Shown piece after piece: positions 54,521 to 62,720 of a DNA stretch of 64,000 bases (within the stretch, counting starts at the first letter, position 1; each line of letters starts with the position of its first letter). The notes beneath the pieces were generated by a model. The model did not search any database. It was given only the letters and a program-made list of their open reading frames with translations, and was not told the origin of the DNA. The DNA is from Paenibacillus ehimensis NBRC 15659. Its GTDB lineage: Bacteria > Bacillota > Bacilli > Paenibacillales > NBRC-103111. Both the position numbers and the translations under genes were made by a program. The stretch spans positions 186,001 through 250,000 of the forward strand of contig NZ_BILX01000002.1 of assembly GCF_004000785.1 (NCBI RefSeq). The letters run 5' to 3'.

Positions 54521-54727
54521 GTAATGGGAAGTTGGGCGGCTCGTTTGCACTCGCCGCCCGCCGCCCATTACTACACAGCTATGTATCGGGATAAAGTGGC
54601 GATACTCAAAACAAAAAGATCGCCCCCTTCCGTCCCCCGATAATAGCAATCGGGGGAAACGCAAAGGATTACCACCCTTTGCAATCCCGTCACTCGCCGT
54701 GCGGCGTCCCTTAGCTACCGCTAAGGG
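54521..54727. other. Array of five stem-loops, candidate replication origin
   Basis: Five inverted repeats follow one another: GTAATGGG/CCCATTAC enclosing GGGCGGC/GCCGCCC (54521-54571); CCCCCGAT/ATCGGGGG (54634-54656, loop 7); GCAAAGG/CCTTTGC (54661-54682, loop 8); CGCCG/CGGCG (54695-54706, loop 2); CCCTTAGC/GCTAAGGG (54708-54727, loop 4). None has a T run, except that some could still end convergent transcripts. They lie between convergent genes, right after two replication-type genes. Rolling-circle origins have such structures, so a double- or single-strand origin is the best guess. Confidence 0.5.
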
Positions 54728-54745
54728 CAGACAATAGTGTCGGCG

Positions 54746-55738
54746 TTAGAATCCGCTCGTCAAGGCTGAAACAAGCTCGGCTCCGCCTCGGCCTTGACGG
54801 CGTTCTGCCAGCCATTCGCGGTACGGTTGGAGAAACAATACTTGATCGTTATGCTCCGCCAGCAGAATAGCCGGAACTGCAAGTAACTTTTTCAAATCCG
54901 AGTAATTCCGCGAGAACGATGCAGGTGAATAATACTGCTTGCATCCTTCATAGCCAGAATTCAAAAAAAGGTTAAGGAATCTCAGCAGGCGAAGTTTAGT
55001 TTGTTCTGAGGCCAGAGAGCTCCTGATACACTGTATGATTTCGTCAATAGAATCAAACACCGGCATTTTGGGCAATTTGTTGGCCCATTCCTTAAGCAAA
55101 CCGTAAAGCTTGACATCGTCGATAAGCTCATGTAATAGTCGCTTTTGGCTGATCTTTGTCATCTGCTCCCGGTTAAGGTCAAATCGATAACTGAATATTC
55201 CCTCAGAAATCCGAATATTCTTGGTGTAATCGCTTTTGGCGAAGGAATCGTTCAACTGCAATAGCTTTTTACCTTGTCCGTGAAATGCTGTCAGAAAATC
55301 GGCTTTGGGGCCTAAATGGTACACCCATTTATTATCTGCTTGGTACCGAATGCATTCTGTCGGCGGGATATCACATCGATAGATCTCTCGGTTACCAAGA
55401 AATACATTTTGACCTATAATGATTTTCTCCACTTGGCAGTATGGCGGCTGATTAACTTTATGGAACTGATCACTCCGTAACCCATACCAAATGCAGATAT
55501 TCTCATGTACTTTATCTATAAAAGATTGAACATTTCTGATTGTTACATTTTCATCATAATCACCCATAACAAGAAGATCTGGTACATCTACCCCGACCTT
55601 AGCTATTCGATAAGGAGTGTTGGGTAAATTAGGAAGAAGGTGAAGAGATACATCCTTGCGGATATCTGCTTTTGTTACTTTCTTTGCTTGTTCATCGTTC
55701 AAATTGAGAAGCATAAGAAATTCAACGTATTGGATCAT
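54746..55738 (-). CDS. Divergent relative of the adjacent replication protein
   Basis: Protein of 330 residues, ATG 55738 with GGAGG eight bases ahead. Its middle and C-terminal parts resemble the neighbour at 55799-56860: IFSYRFDLNREQMTKISQKR here against LLRYEVELNYDEMRKYSSTR there, and a later FSRNYSDLKKLLAVPAILLAE against YYDNYNKLKEVLGMEEILFSE. The N-terminal part is different and lacks the entry motif MIDTVKF. Thus it looks like a second, diverged paralogue arising by duplication or taken from a related element. It may be a helper, a competitor or a decayed copy. It is 60 bases downstream of the first and is probably cotranscribed. Confidence 0.6.
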   Translation of the reverse strand: MIQYVEFLMLLNLNDEQAKKVTKADIRKDVSLHLLPNLPNTPYRIAKVGVDVPDLLVMGDYDENVTIRNVQSFIDKVHENICIWYGLRSDQFHKVNQPPYCQVEKIIIGQNVFLGNREIYRCDIPPTECIRYQADNKWVYHLGPKADFLTAFHGQGKKLLQLNDSFAKSDYTKNIRISEGIFSYRFDLNREQMTKISQKRLLHELIDDVKLYGLLKEWANKLPKMPVFDSIDEIIQCIRSSLASEQTKLRLLRFLNLFLNSGYEGCKQYYSPASFSRNYSDLKKLLAVPAILLAEHNDQVLFLQPYREWLAERRQGRGGAELVSALTSGF

Positions 55739-55798
55739 GTATAATTACCTCCAGGATATCTGATTTTAGTTTTTATGGTATAATAGCTTTAGGTGTTT

Positions 55799-56860
55799 TT
55801 ACTTTGTGGTCGTTTCCCCGGCATGCCCGCTGGTGGAGCGACTCTTTTTGTTTTTAAATGAATCTTTATGAACTATGAGCGGCGGCAGGTCAACTTCGGA
55901 GAACAGAATCTCCTCCATCCCGAGGACTTCCTTAAGCTTGTTGTAGTTGTCGTAATAGGTTGTCTTCTGGTATTTCTTCTTGCAGTAACCCTTGCCATAA
56001 AGATGCAGTTCAGAAAGAAACGCGATCAGCATGCTTTTCGTTCTGACGTTAAGGCTTGTCCTGTTAATGGCGTCGAGCATGCCTCTAATCGACGAATGTT
56101 TGATCGGCTTCGTAAGCCCTATTGAATTCAGACCGTCTTGAAGCACCTTAACCGCAGTCTGAGGGGTCAGCAACTCGATTGCCATCCTTGTGGAACTATA
56201 CTTCCTCATTTCGTCGTAGTTAAGCTCAACCTCGTACCGTAGCAAGCCTTGAGCATCTTGAAGATGTTGTGCTTTATTCGGGTGAGTTGACTTCTGCTCA
56301 ACTTCTGCCCGCTTATCGTAAAACTTATGGATGCTCCGGTTCCTTTTTGTTGGATTACGCTGATAGACAACGGACTCCAACTTGTTGCCATCAGCGGCCC
56401 AGTATGGCACAGTCTTGTACCCGCCGGGCTTTTGTATGCTGGACAGCAGGTTCAGATAATCCTGTAACTGCGGGCCGACATTGAAGTTTTTGCAGATATG
56501 CAGTTTTTCGACTTCCCAATCGTTGTAATGGGGCACTTGGGAAAGAGGAATCTGCAACATATTCGCGACATATCGGCGTAGCTTTCTGAACAACGGCTCA
56601 ACATCAACCTGCTTCAACTCGTAGACATTGCTTCCGTGCAGATATCGCGGCACCGATAGTTCGAGTTTCAACCACGCTCTTTCCGGGTCATCTTCCTTGT
56701 ACTTGTAAATAAGGCGTGGTTGGGTGTCATCGAACTGGTCGAACAACTCGCATGTGACCAGCCCTTTTTTCATGGTTTTCTTGACTTCGCTCCAATAAAC
56801 CTGTTCGATTTGTGCTTCTGTAAGTTTGACCGCTATGTCGAATTTCACTGTATCTATCAA
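55799..56860 (-). CDS. Rolling-circle-type replication protein (phage gpII/CRI-like)
   Basis: Protein of 353 residues. It starts at TTG 56860, eight bases after GAGGAGG. The entry MIDTVKFDIAV, the WEVEKLHICKNFNVG motif and the HKFYDKRAEVEQK motif with a possible catalytic Tyr are those of the Phage_CRI/gpII replication initiators that nick one DNA strand. The C-terminal part (YCKKKYQKTTYYDNYNKLKE) is the gpX-like region. Relatives are encoded in integrative elements and plasmids of Bacillales, allowing autonomous replication after excision. It is preceded by a 64-residue gene on the same strand and followed by its diverged paralogue and the hairpin array. Confidence 0.7.
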   Translation of the reverse strand: MIDTVKFDIAVKLTEAQIEQVYWSEVKKTMKKGLVTCELFDQFDDTQPRLIYKYKEDDPERAWLKLELSVPRYLHGSNVYELKQVDVEPLFRKLRRYVANMLQIPLSQVPHYNDWEVEKLHICKNFNVGPQLQDYLNLLSSIQKPGGYKTVPYWAADGNKLESVVYQRNPTKRNRSIHKFYDKRAEVEQKSTHPNKAQHLQDAQGLLRYEVELNYDEMRKYSSTRMAIELLTPQTAVKVLQDGLNSIGLTKPIKHSSIRGMLDAINRTSLNVRTKSMLIAFLSELHLYGKGYCKKKYQKTTYYDNYNKLKEVLGMEEILFSEVDLPPLIVHKDSFKNKKSRSTSGHAGETTTK

Positions 56861-56956
56861 GGTTTCGTCCTCCTCTAGTCCGTAGTCCCGAACGGTTTCT
56901 GACCTACTTAGTAGGATGTTCGAAACAGCATGTCCGTGGTCAACTGAATATCGAGA

Positions 56957-57151
56957 TTATTTGATGCTACCTTTTGTCTCAGCTGGTGGATCACGATTCT
57001 TGTGCAGATAATAATCAATGATCTGAGCAAGCTTGGACAGAAAAAGTTGCTCTACACGCCGCCGCTCTTGAAGAAACTCAACTAAATCTTGACTATCTTC
57101 AGGAGCAAATGCTTTTTTTGTGTCAATGAAATCATATGGCTTTCTTGACAC
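56957..57151 (-). CDS. Small acidic-basic protein of unknown function (64 residues)
   Basis: Starts at GTG 57151 with GAGGTG seven bases ahead. The sequence VEFLQERRRVEQLFLSKLAQ and IIDYYLHKNRDPPAETK suggests a helical, possibly DNA-binding or regulatory peptide. It is divergent from the XRE gene, and the first XRE operator overlaps its promoter. It probably forms an operon with the replication protein 96 bases downstream, so it may control it. Confidence 0.55.
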   Translation of the reverse strand: MSRKPYDFIDTKKAFAPEDSQDLVEFLQERRRVEQLFLSKLAQIIDYYLHKNRDPPAETKGSIK

Positions 57152-57170
57152 CCGACATCACCTCTTTTTT

Positions 57171-57254
57171 GTAAAGTATTTTATTTACGGTTCTTGATTT
57201 ATATTTTTAGCATAATGATTTCTTGTTGTAAAGTTTTTATTTTACGATTATACT
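57171..57254. promoter_or_regulatory. Two operators and the promoter of the XRE-recombinase operon
   Basis: Two 18-base sites share GTAAAGTNTTTNATTTNAC-like form with arms GTAAA / TTTAC: 57171-57188 and 57228-57245. For the rightward operon the -35 TTGTAA (57226-57231) and -10 TATACT (57249-57254) are 17 bases apart, so the second operator lies between them. The first sits over the start region of the leftward gene. One XRE repressor could silence both directions. Confidence 0.7.
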
Positions 57255-57272
57255 AAGTTTGAGGTGAAAACA

Positions 57273-57854
57273 ATGAATATTGCAGATTTAATCAAATCGA
57301 AGCGAGTCAAAATGGAACTGAGTTATCGAGAGCTTTCCGAAAAAACCGGTGTATCTCATACCTACATCCGGGATGTAGAAACGGGTAAATACGCACCGTC
57401 CTTTGGAAATGCAGAAAAGTTGGCGAATGTACTCGGAATCGAAATGGAGCAAATAGTGTTATTGACATACCAAGCCCAATTTCGCCAATCACTTTTTGAC
57501 CTGATCTCGACTTGTCATAAGTACAACATTAAAATACCTTACGATAAATGGTTGGAGACTAGTCTGCCTCTACAACCGCTAAATCGTGAAGATACAGTGA
57601 TTCACGATTTTGCAATGAGTACCCTTAACCGACTCCATAATATTGCTGATCAGAGTGAGCTTTCTGATCGTATAAAATTGCTCTCCGAGCTATCGTCACT
57701 GCAATATAACCATCAGATATTCTCATGCATCTCTGACATTCTACACATGATAACGGTCACGTTATTAAAATCAGGCAACAACCAGACCGAGGACATGTTA
57801 GAACAAATTTCTAAAGTACTAGAACAATACAGCAACGAGGTGAGTAATCAATGA
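57273..57854 (+). CDS. XRE-family regulator of the recombinase operon
   Basis: Protein of 193 residues. ATG 57273 has GAGGTG six bases ahead; the GTG at 57264 lies within the ribosome site. The helix-turn-helix is at residues 8-50 (ELSYRELSEKTGVSHTYIRD, VETGKYAPS). The C-terminal two thirds are helical, without peptidase motif, and probably bind a ligand or partner. The stop overlaps the recombinase start as ATGA, so the two are translated together. Two dyads in the promoter suggest autoregulation. This is the likely switch between the silent integrated state and excision. Confidence 0.88.
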   Translation: MNIADLIKSKRVKMELSYRELSEKTGVSHTYIRDVETGKYAPSFGNAEKLANVLGIEMEQIVLLTYQAQFRQSLFDLISTCHKYNIKIPYDKWLETSLPLQPLNREDTVIHDFAMSTLNRLHNIADQSELSDRIKLLSELSSLQYNHQIFSCISDILHMITVTLLKSGNNQTEDMLEQISKVLEQYSNEVSNQ

Positions 57855-60094
57855 ATAAGAAACCAGCCGCGATTTATGTTCGCGTTAGTACGGAGGAACA
57901 AGCAACCGAAGGTTTCAGCATTCAAGCCCAACTGTCTGAGTTGGAACGTTATGCAGTGCAGAATAATTTAGACATTGTGGAAAGGTACATTGACGAGGGA
58001 TTTAGCGGTAAAAGTATTGAAGGTCGTCCACAAATGAGGAGATTATTAAGGGATGTAAATCAACAAAAATTCCAATCAGTCCTCATATATAAATCTGACC
58101 GCCTATCGAGGAAAACCAAGGACTCGCTTGAGATCATGGATATTTTTCAGAAGAACAACATTCAATTACTTAGTGTTACTGAGAATGTTGATCTCTCACA
58201 CCCGGTAGGCATAGCCATGTTCCAAATCATGAGTTCCATCAATGAACTTGAACGCAATACGATTATAACTCGTGTGAAGATGGGAATGACTGAGAGAGCC
58301 AAACAAGGCAAATATAATGGAGGTATAACTTTAGGTTACGATGCTGTTAACAAGGAATTGGTCATTAACGAGGATGAAGCCCTTATTGTACGTACTATCT
58401 TTAATTACGCCGAGCAAGGTATGGGCTTAAAGGCCATTACCCGAAGAATTAACGAAATGGGTTTCAGAACGAAAAAAGGAAACCACTTCAGTACTCTTTC
58501 GGTTAAAAATATTCTCAGTAACCCTGTTTACATAGGAAAAATCCGCTTTAATCAACTAGAGAACTGGGCTGAAAAACGGCGTAGCGGGAAGAACGCAGAC
58601 TATATATTATCCGATGGGAACCACGTACCGATTATCTCCATTGAACAATGGGAAAATGTTCAGCGATTAATGCAGAAAAGATCATATAAGCCTGTCCGTT
58701 CCGAAAAGCCAACATTACTTGGCGGGTTACTTCGTTGCCCAGTTTGCGGTAAAGGAATGGTAATCGGACACGCAAAGGGCTCGCATGCTCGCTATCGCAT
58801 CTACAAATGCGGTCAATTCCACAATAAAGGAGCGACTGCTTGTCGGGCTAATAGTATCAATGCCGATTACGCAGAAAAAATGGTCTTTGATGAACTAACT
58901 CGTATCGTGACCGATGAACACCTTCTCAGAAAACTTGTCGATAAGATCAACTACGACCGGCAAAATAGAGAAAAGCCCCTTCTTGAAGAGAAGAAGCTGA
59001 TTGATAAAAAGATTGCAAAAACTCAGAACAAGCTTACCAACCTGAAGGAAAAGATCATGGCAGATGCCGACCTTTTGGATATGTTTAAACCTAATTTATT
59101 GGCACTTCAGGATGAATTAAAGCAATTGCATCAGCAAAAAGAAGAGCTTTCAGTAAGCATTGGCAATGAAGAAACTGATCCTGTTGATTTTGACTCATTA
59201 AAACGGTTGCTTACCGATTTCCATAAGGTGCTTACCAGCGTCAATGGTGATGAGCAAAGGTTATTACTTCGAATGCTTATCAAGGACATCCAAATCACGA
59301 AAGAAGCTCCTAGACGTATTGGACGTAGAATAACCAAAATAAACCTCTGGTTCGACTTCACAATTGAATCGTTGCAAACAGGCTCGTACAACTTGTTGCC
59401 AAAGGTATATACCGACTACGATTTTGTAGCCAATTTCGACGCTCGCTTACTGGACGGTGTAACCCTCGCAAATTTTCATAAAAGCAGGCTGGGGGAGGTG
59501 ATGGCCTCCCTCTCTATCTTACCATTAGCGATGATACGGTTCCCCCCGCATAATCTTAAACGCCCGGTACACCTGCTCCACCAGCACCAGCCGCATAAGC
59601 TGGTGGGGCAGCGTCATGCGCCCGAACGAAAGCTTGAGGTCGGCGCGGGCAAGCACTTCCGGGGCGAGGCCCAACGAGCCCCCGATAACAAAAGCCACGT
59701 GGCCGCGCCCGTACGTGGCAAGATCTTGCAACTGCCGCGCGAGTTCCTCGCTCGACTGCGGCTTCCCGTCGATGGCAAGTGCCACGACGTAAGCGTCGGT
59801 GTGCAGCTTCGCGAGAATACGCTCACCCTCGCGCTGCTTCACCTGCGCTTCCTCCGCGGCGCTCATGGACTCCGGCGCCTTTTCATCCGGCACCTCAACG
59901 ATCTGCATTTTGGCGTATGGCCCCAAGCGCTTGACGTACTCAGCGATCCCTTGTACCAGATAGCCTTCCTTCAATTTCCCTACTGCGATAATTTGAATGT
60001 TCATCGCCTGCTCTTCCTCTCTGGTTTGACCTTTTCATGTCTTATTCGGGGTGTATGGAATTTCCTTGGAACTCGTTGTAGAAGACGGCAATGA
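57851..60094 (+). CDS. Large serine recombinase/integrase, C terminus read into rlmH antisense
   Basis: Site-specific recombinase. Ser13 ([19 protein letters not shown]) is the catalytic nucleophile. The resolvase domain (1-145) contains [10 protein letters not shown] and [15 protein letters not shown]. The recombinase domain (about 155-280) and a zinc ribbon (about 297-335; [16 protein letters not shown]) follow, then a coiled coil (about 375-445). The start overlaps the XRE stop. The true domain ends near residue 545; from about residue 556 the frame enters the rlmH 3' end and runs 190 residues as antisense, rich in His, Arg and Leu. The C-terminal tail is therefore an effect of integration, not a real domain. 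The relatives known as Ccr in staphylococci also act at rlmH. Confidence 0.85.
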   Translation: MNKKPAAIYVRVSTEEQATEGFSIQAQLSELERYAVQNNLDIVERYIDEGFSGKSIEGRPQMRRLLRDVNQQKFQSVLIYKSDRLSRKTKDSLEIMDIFQKNNIQLLSVTENVDLSHPVGIAMFQIMSSINELERNTIITRVKMGMTERAKQGKYNGGITLGYDAVNKELVINEDEALIVRTIFNYAEQGMGLKAITRRINEMGFRTKKGNHFSTLSVKNILSNPVYIGKIRFNQLENWAEKRRSGKNADYILSDGNHVPIISIEQWENVQRLMQKRSYKPVRSEKPTLLGGLLRCPVCGKGMVIGHAKGSHARYRIYKCGQFHNKGATACRANSINADYAEKMVFDELTRIVTDEHLLRKLVDKINYDRQNREKPLLEEKKLIDKKIAKTQNKLTNLKEKIMADADLLDMFKPNLLALQDELKQLHQQKEELSVSIGNEETDPVDFDSLKRLLTDFHKVLTSVNGDEQRLLLRMLIKDIQITKEAPRRIGRRITKINLWFDFTIESLQTGSYNLLPKVYTDYDFVANFDARLLDGVTLANFHKSRLGEVMASLSILPLAMIRFPPHNLKRPVHLLHQHQPHKLVGQRHAPERKLEVGAGKHFRGEAQRAPDNKSHVAAPVRGKILQLPREFLARLRLPVDGKCHDVSVGVQLRENTLTLALLHLRFLRGAHGLRRLFIRHLNDLHFGVWPQALDVLSDPLYQIAFLQFPYCDNLNVHRLLFLSGLTFSCLIRGVWNFLGTRCRRRQ
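59519..59540 (-). other. Attachment-site-like end of rlmH (probable attR)
   Basis: On the minus strand the last codons of rlmH and following bases read ACCGTATCA, six bases, then ATGGTAA. SCC elements of staphylococci use the same place in rlmH (orfX), where the sequence also contains GTATCA. The recombinase gene reads directly across this site. The left-hand partner site is not settled (see 39551-39572 and 48056-48067). Confidence 0.6.
59525..60004 (-). CDS. rlmH: 23S rRNA (pseudouridine1915-N3)-methyltransferase
   Basis: SPOUT methyltransferase of 159 residues that modifies 23S rRNA at the subunit interface. ATG 60004 has GGAAGAG about six bases ahead. The sequence shows the trefoil-knot motif [20 protein letters not shown] and the conserved end [21 protein letters not shown]. 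The gene is complete despite the inserted element abutting its stop codon, which shows that the insertion keeps the end of rlmH intact, as SCC elements do. Its usual partners CxxH/CxxC protein and htrA lie upstream, though 604 bases separate it from the former. Confidence 0.96.
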   Translation of the reverse strand: MNIQIIAVGKLKEGYLVQGIAEYVKRLGPYAKMQIVEVPDEKAPESMSAAEEAQVKQREGERILAKLHTDAYVVALAIDGKPQSSEELARQLQDLATYGRGHVAFVIGGSLGLAPEVLARADLKLSFGRMTLPHQLMRLVLVEQVYRAFKIMRGEPYHR

Positions 60095-60608
60095 CAATGT
60101 GGGGTCAAGGGAACAAGATTCCTTCTTGTGCAGCGCTCCCAAAGACGGGACGAATACCATTGTAAAACCCAGTAGAGGTTCGCGCTAACGTCCAGACCTA
60201 ATCCAACGTTGATGTGGAACTTCAAAAACTCATCAATCTCGTATGGACTGGTCAGACGAACGGATCATTTAAACACACCTATTCCAAAGCAAAAGTATAC
60301 TCTGCTCCGGAATCCGTTCATAACCATCGTGATTTCTACGGTGCGATCCGGTATGATTTGGGAACAACCGTTGTGAATCGAACCGACGTTACCATGAATA
60401 TAGCGAAGATCGAATCCTCTATGCTGCCTCCTACGACCGCGGTCAACAAAGAGTGTACGCCAAAATCCCCAAAGCCGTTGAATACGCTAGAGACTTCTAC
60501 TTCTAAAATCACCGCCGCTGCACCCTAACCGGCTACAAAAAAGGAAGGCCGCACCAAGCCAGCCCTCCGACAATCACTTTATGTTATTCTCGATATCCCG
60601 ACAAGCTC
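60005..60608. other. 604-base region with a decayed reading frame
   Basis: On the plus strand one frame reads YGAIRYDLGTTVVNRTD and another, overlapping its end, reads ILYAASYDRGQQRVYAKIPK and then VEYARDFYF before a stop (about 60357-60510). Together they look like the end of a frameshifted or decayed gene that I cannot name. A frame of 104 codons (60214-60528) also exists but looks artificial. Otherwise the region holds the presumed rlmH promoter, with no strong signals. Confidence 0.35.
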
Positions 60609-60776
60609 CTAAACGACCAAGAACCGCCCAGGCCCGGCACACCGTTCGCAATGCGGAGGCGGATCCCAGCCCGTAAACTTTACTTCCTCCAAGTCCACGA
60701 TATCCGGCGCGTCCTCGTATTCGTCCACGAACATATCGATGGCCAGCTCCAGATGCTCTTTACAAACTACGTGCAT
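60609..60776 (-). CDS. CxxH/CxxC protein
   Basis: Small protein of 55 residues. ATG 60776 is preferred (MHVVCKEHLELAIDMFVDEY), giving the family length; the longer frame adds 14 unusual residues. The two metal-binding pairs are CKEH near the start and CERC near the end (DPPPHCERCAGPGRFLVV). This family is found between htrA and rlmH in Bacillales and has no assigned function; zinc binding is expected from the motifs. AAAGGGG is about nine bases ahead of the start. Confidence 0.88.
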   Translation of the reverse strand: MHVVCKEHLELAIDMFVDEYEDAPDIVDLEEVKFTGWDPPPHCERCAGPGRFLVV

Positions 60777-60910
60777 AAAATAAGACCCCTTTTTCTTATA
60801 ACCCTGATAAAATCGCATACCGTTTCGTTTCTATACGGCCTCTGCTTTCATTGTTCCCCAAAATCGGCCGCGACTTGCAGCTCTCCCTAACGCCGCTTGC
60901 CAAAATCACA

Positions 60911-62158
60911 TTAGCGGTCCTTTAGCTCGGCCAGCGTGACTTGAACCGTATTCTTCTTCGCTCCCCGATAATACGTGACGGCGAGCTTTTCTCCGATCTT
61001 TTTGTGCCCGTAAATGTACTTCCGCAGCGCCAGCGTGCCATCGACCGGCTTGCCGTCCAGCTCCACGATCACGTCGCTGGTTTTAAGCCCTGCATCCTTG
61101 CCCGGACCGACGGCGTCGATCACGAGAACGCCTTTCTTGACGTCCGACGGCAGCTTCAAGCTTTCGATGCCCGCATACGCCTGCAGATCCTGCGTCACCA
61201 CGCCGATGTAAGGGCGCTTGATTTTATGATCCTTGATCAGCGTGTCGATAATCGATTTCGCCTGATTGATCGGGATCGCGAAGCCGAGGCCCTCTACGCC
61301 CATATCGGCGACCTTGAGCGTGTTGATGCCGACGACCTTGCCGTCCAGATTCACGAGGGCGCCGCCGCTGTTCCCTTGATTGATCGCCGCATCCGTCTGG
61401 ATGACCTCCATCTCCCAGTCGAACTCGCCTTCGCGGCCGAGCGCTACGGGAATCGTCCGTTTCGGCCAACTGATTATGCCCCGGGTCACCGTCGGCGCAT
61501 ACCCGAGTCCAAGCGGATTGCCAACGGCTAACGCCGTTTCCCCCGGTTTAAGCGCATCCGAATCGCCGAATTCGGCGAACTGCTTGATCCCGGTTCCGTC
61601 AATCTCCAGCACGGCCAGATCGGTAATCTGATCGCGTCCGATCAACGTCGCCTTGCGGCGCTCGCCGGTGATCGTAATGACGTCCAGCTGCTGGAATCCT
61701 TCCACAACGTGGTTGTTCGTGACAATGCGCACCTGATCCCCCGCCCGGGCAAAAATAACGCCCGAACCAAGTCCCACCGCACCGCCACGCGCGTTTTCCT
61801 TCTCTCCCTCCCGGCGGGAGCCTACAATGCTCACAATTGTCGGCGATACCTTCGCTGCCGCGCCTACGACCGTATCGCTCATCAGCCGCTCGGTGTCGGC
61901 ACCTCTCCCGGTTGCCGCCTCCGGAGCCGGCGCAGCCATCACCGCAACCGCCTGCGGCATCACATCGTACCCCGACTCCCGATCGAACAGCATGAACATG
62001 GCCGCCGTTACAACGGCGCCGCCCACGGCCGGAAGCAGCCACGTCGGCAGCCTCACACCGGGCCGGCCGGACGGCAAGCGCCAAGTCTCCCTTCGGGGTG
62101 CCTTCGTCGAATAAAAATCGTCGTCAAACAAACTCACCGCTGCCGCCCCCTGTTCCAT
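60911..62158 (-). CDS. htrA: HtrA-like S1C serine protease
   Basis: Membrane-anchored protease of 415 residues, with one helix (LLPAVGGAVVTAAMFMLF) placing the catalytic part outside the cell. The triad is visible: His in VTNNHVVEG, Asp in ITDLAVLEID, Ser in QGNSGGALVNLDG. A PDZ domain follows (KKGVLVIDAVGPGKDAGLKT). It degrades or refolds misfolded exported proteins. In Bacillales it lies just after walJ, as here. The start ATG 62158 has only GGAG four bases ahead. It shares no close overlap with neighbours and the N-terminal cytoplasmic part (about 40 residues) is typical of YyxA/HtrC-type members. Confidence 0.93.
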   Translation of the reverse strand: MEQGAAAVSLFDDDFYSTKAPRRETWRLPSGRPGVRLPTWLLPAVGGAVVTAAMFMLFDRESGYDVMPQAVAVMAAPAPEAATGRGADTERLMSDTVVGAAAKVSPTIVSIVGSRREGEKENARGGAVGLGSGVIFARAGDQVRIVTNNHVVEGFQQLDVITITGERRKATLIGRDQITDLAVLEIDGTGIKQFAEFGDSDALKPGETALAVGNPLGLGYAPTVTRGIISWPKRTIPVALGREGEFDWEMEVIQTDAAINQGNSGGALVNLDGKVVGINTLKVADMGVEGLGFAIPINQAKSIIDTLIKDHKIKRPYIGVVTQDLQAYAGIESLKLPSDVKKGVLVIDAVGPGKDAGLKTSDVIVELDGKPVDGTLALRKYIYGHKKIGEKLAVTYYRGAKKNTVQVTLAELKDR

Positions 62159-62311
62159 TCCACTCCGCGCCCCATCCGAGGCCGAAAATATCCTATATCC
62201 ATTGTACCTTAAAATAGGGCAATCTCAAAAACTAAAAAAGAGGAATGATTTCCCGAAAGCTAGACTAGAATAAGAACATAGCCTGCACCCGATCAAGGAA
62301 GGATGATGGAG

Positions 62312-62542
62312 ATGTCGAACCGCCGCCTATCGTCTCATCTGGATGAAATCGCTTGGATCGCCAAGCTTGCGGACCTGAAGGAAGACCATTACCGGAACTC
62401 CCTTTTGCTGGGAGCCATTCTAGAGCTTCTGCTGGAAAAAGGGCTGCTCACCGCACAAGAATTAGCCGCCAAAATCCACGCGCTGGAAGCGGCAGATCAG
62501 TCCGTACTCCCGACCGGCAACGGCAATCGTCACCGACATTAA
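62312..62542 (+). CDS. Small helical protein (76 residues)
   Basis: ATG 62312 (MSNRRLSSHLDEIAWIAKLA) with AAGGAAGG upstream is the best start. It is helical: NSLLLGAILELLLEKGLLTA is followed by QELAAKIHALEAADQS. I recall similar uncharacterised proteins in Paenibacillus but cannot name a family. It is encoded on the opposite strand between walJ and htrA. Its promoter must lie in the 153-base gap shared with htrA. The 178-base stretch after it, up to walJ, shows no gene. Confidence 0.65.
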   Translation: MSNRRLSSHLDEIAWIAKLADLKEDHYRNSLLLGAILELLLEKGLLTAQELAAKIHALEAADQSVLPTGNGNRHRH

Positions 62543-62720
62543 GGCCAGACCCCGCAGATTGCCAAAAAACACGGAGCTTTCCCGACACGAGATCAGCAAG
62601 CTTTACTTGAGCTAACCCCTATGCGCCATTCTGCATAAACCGCTGATGTGCGGCGCTTAACCCGACCCGATTCTTGCGGTTCCAAAGCATCCCGTCCCCG
62701 CTCCCTTATCCCGGGAACGG

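Noticed and set aside
54521-54727. Stem-loop array as a retron msr/msd RNA
   Set aside because: No reverse transcriptase gene is present nearby; adjacent Rep-like genes make an origin more likely.
59540-60094. C-terminal 190 residues of the recombinase as a genuine domain
   Set aside because: The sequence is the exact complement of rlmH, with no domain character, and begins at the integration junction.
60214-60528. A 104-codon plus-strand gene
   Set aside because: Poor coding character at its end, no ribosome site, and a better coding-like stretch in another frame inside it.
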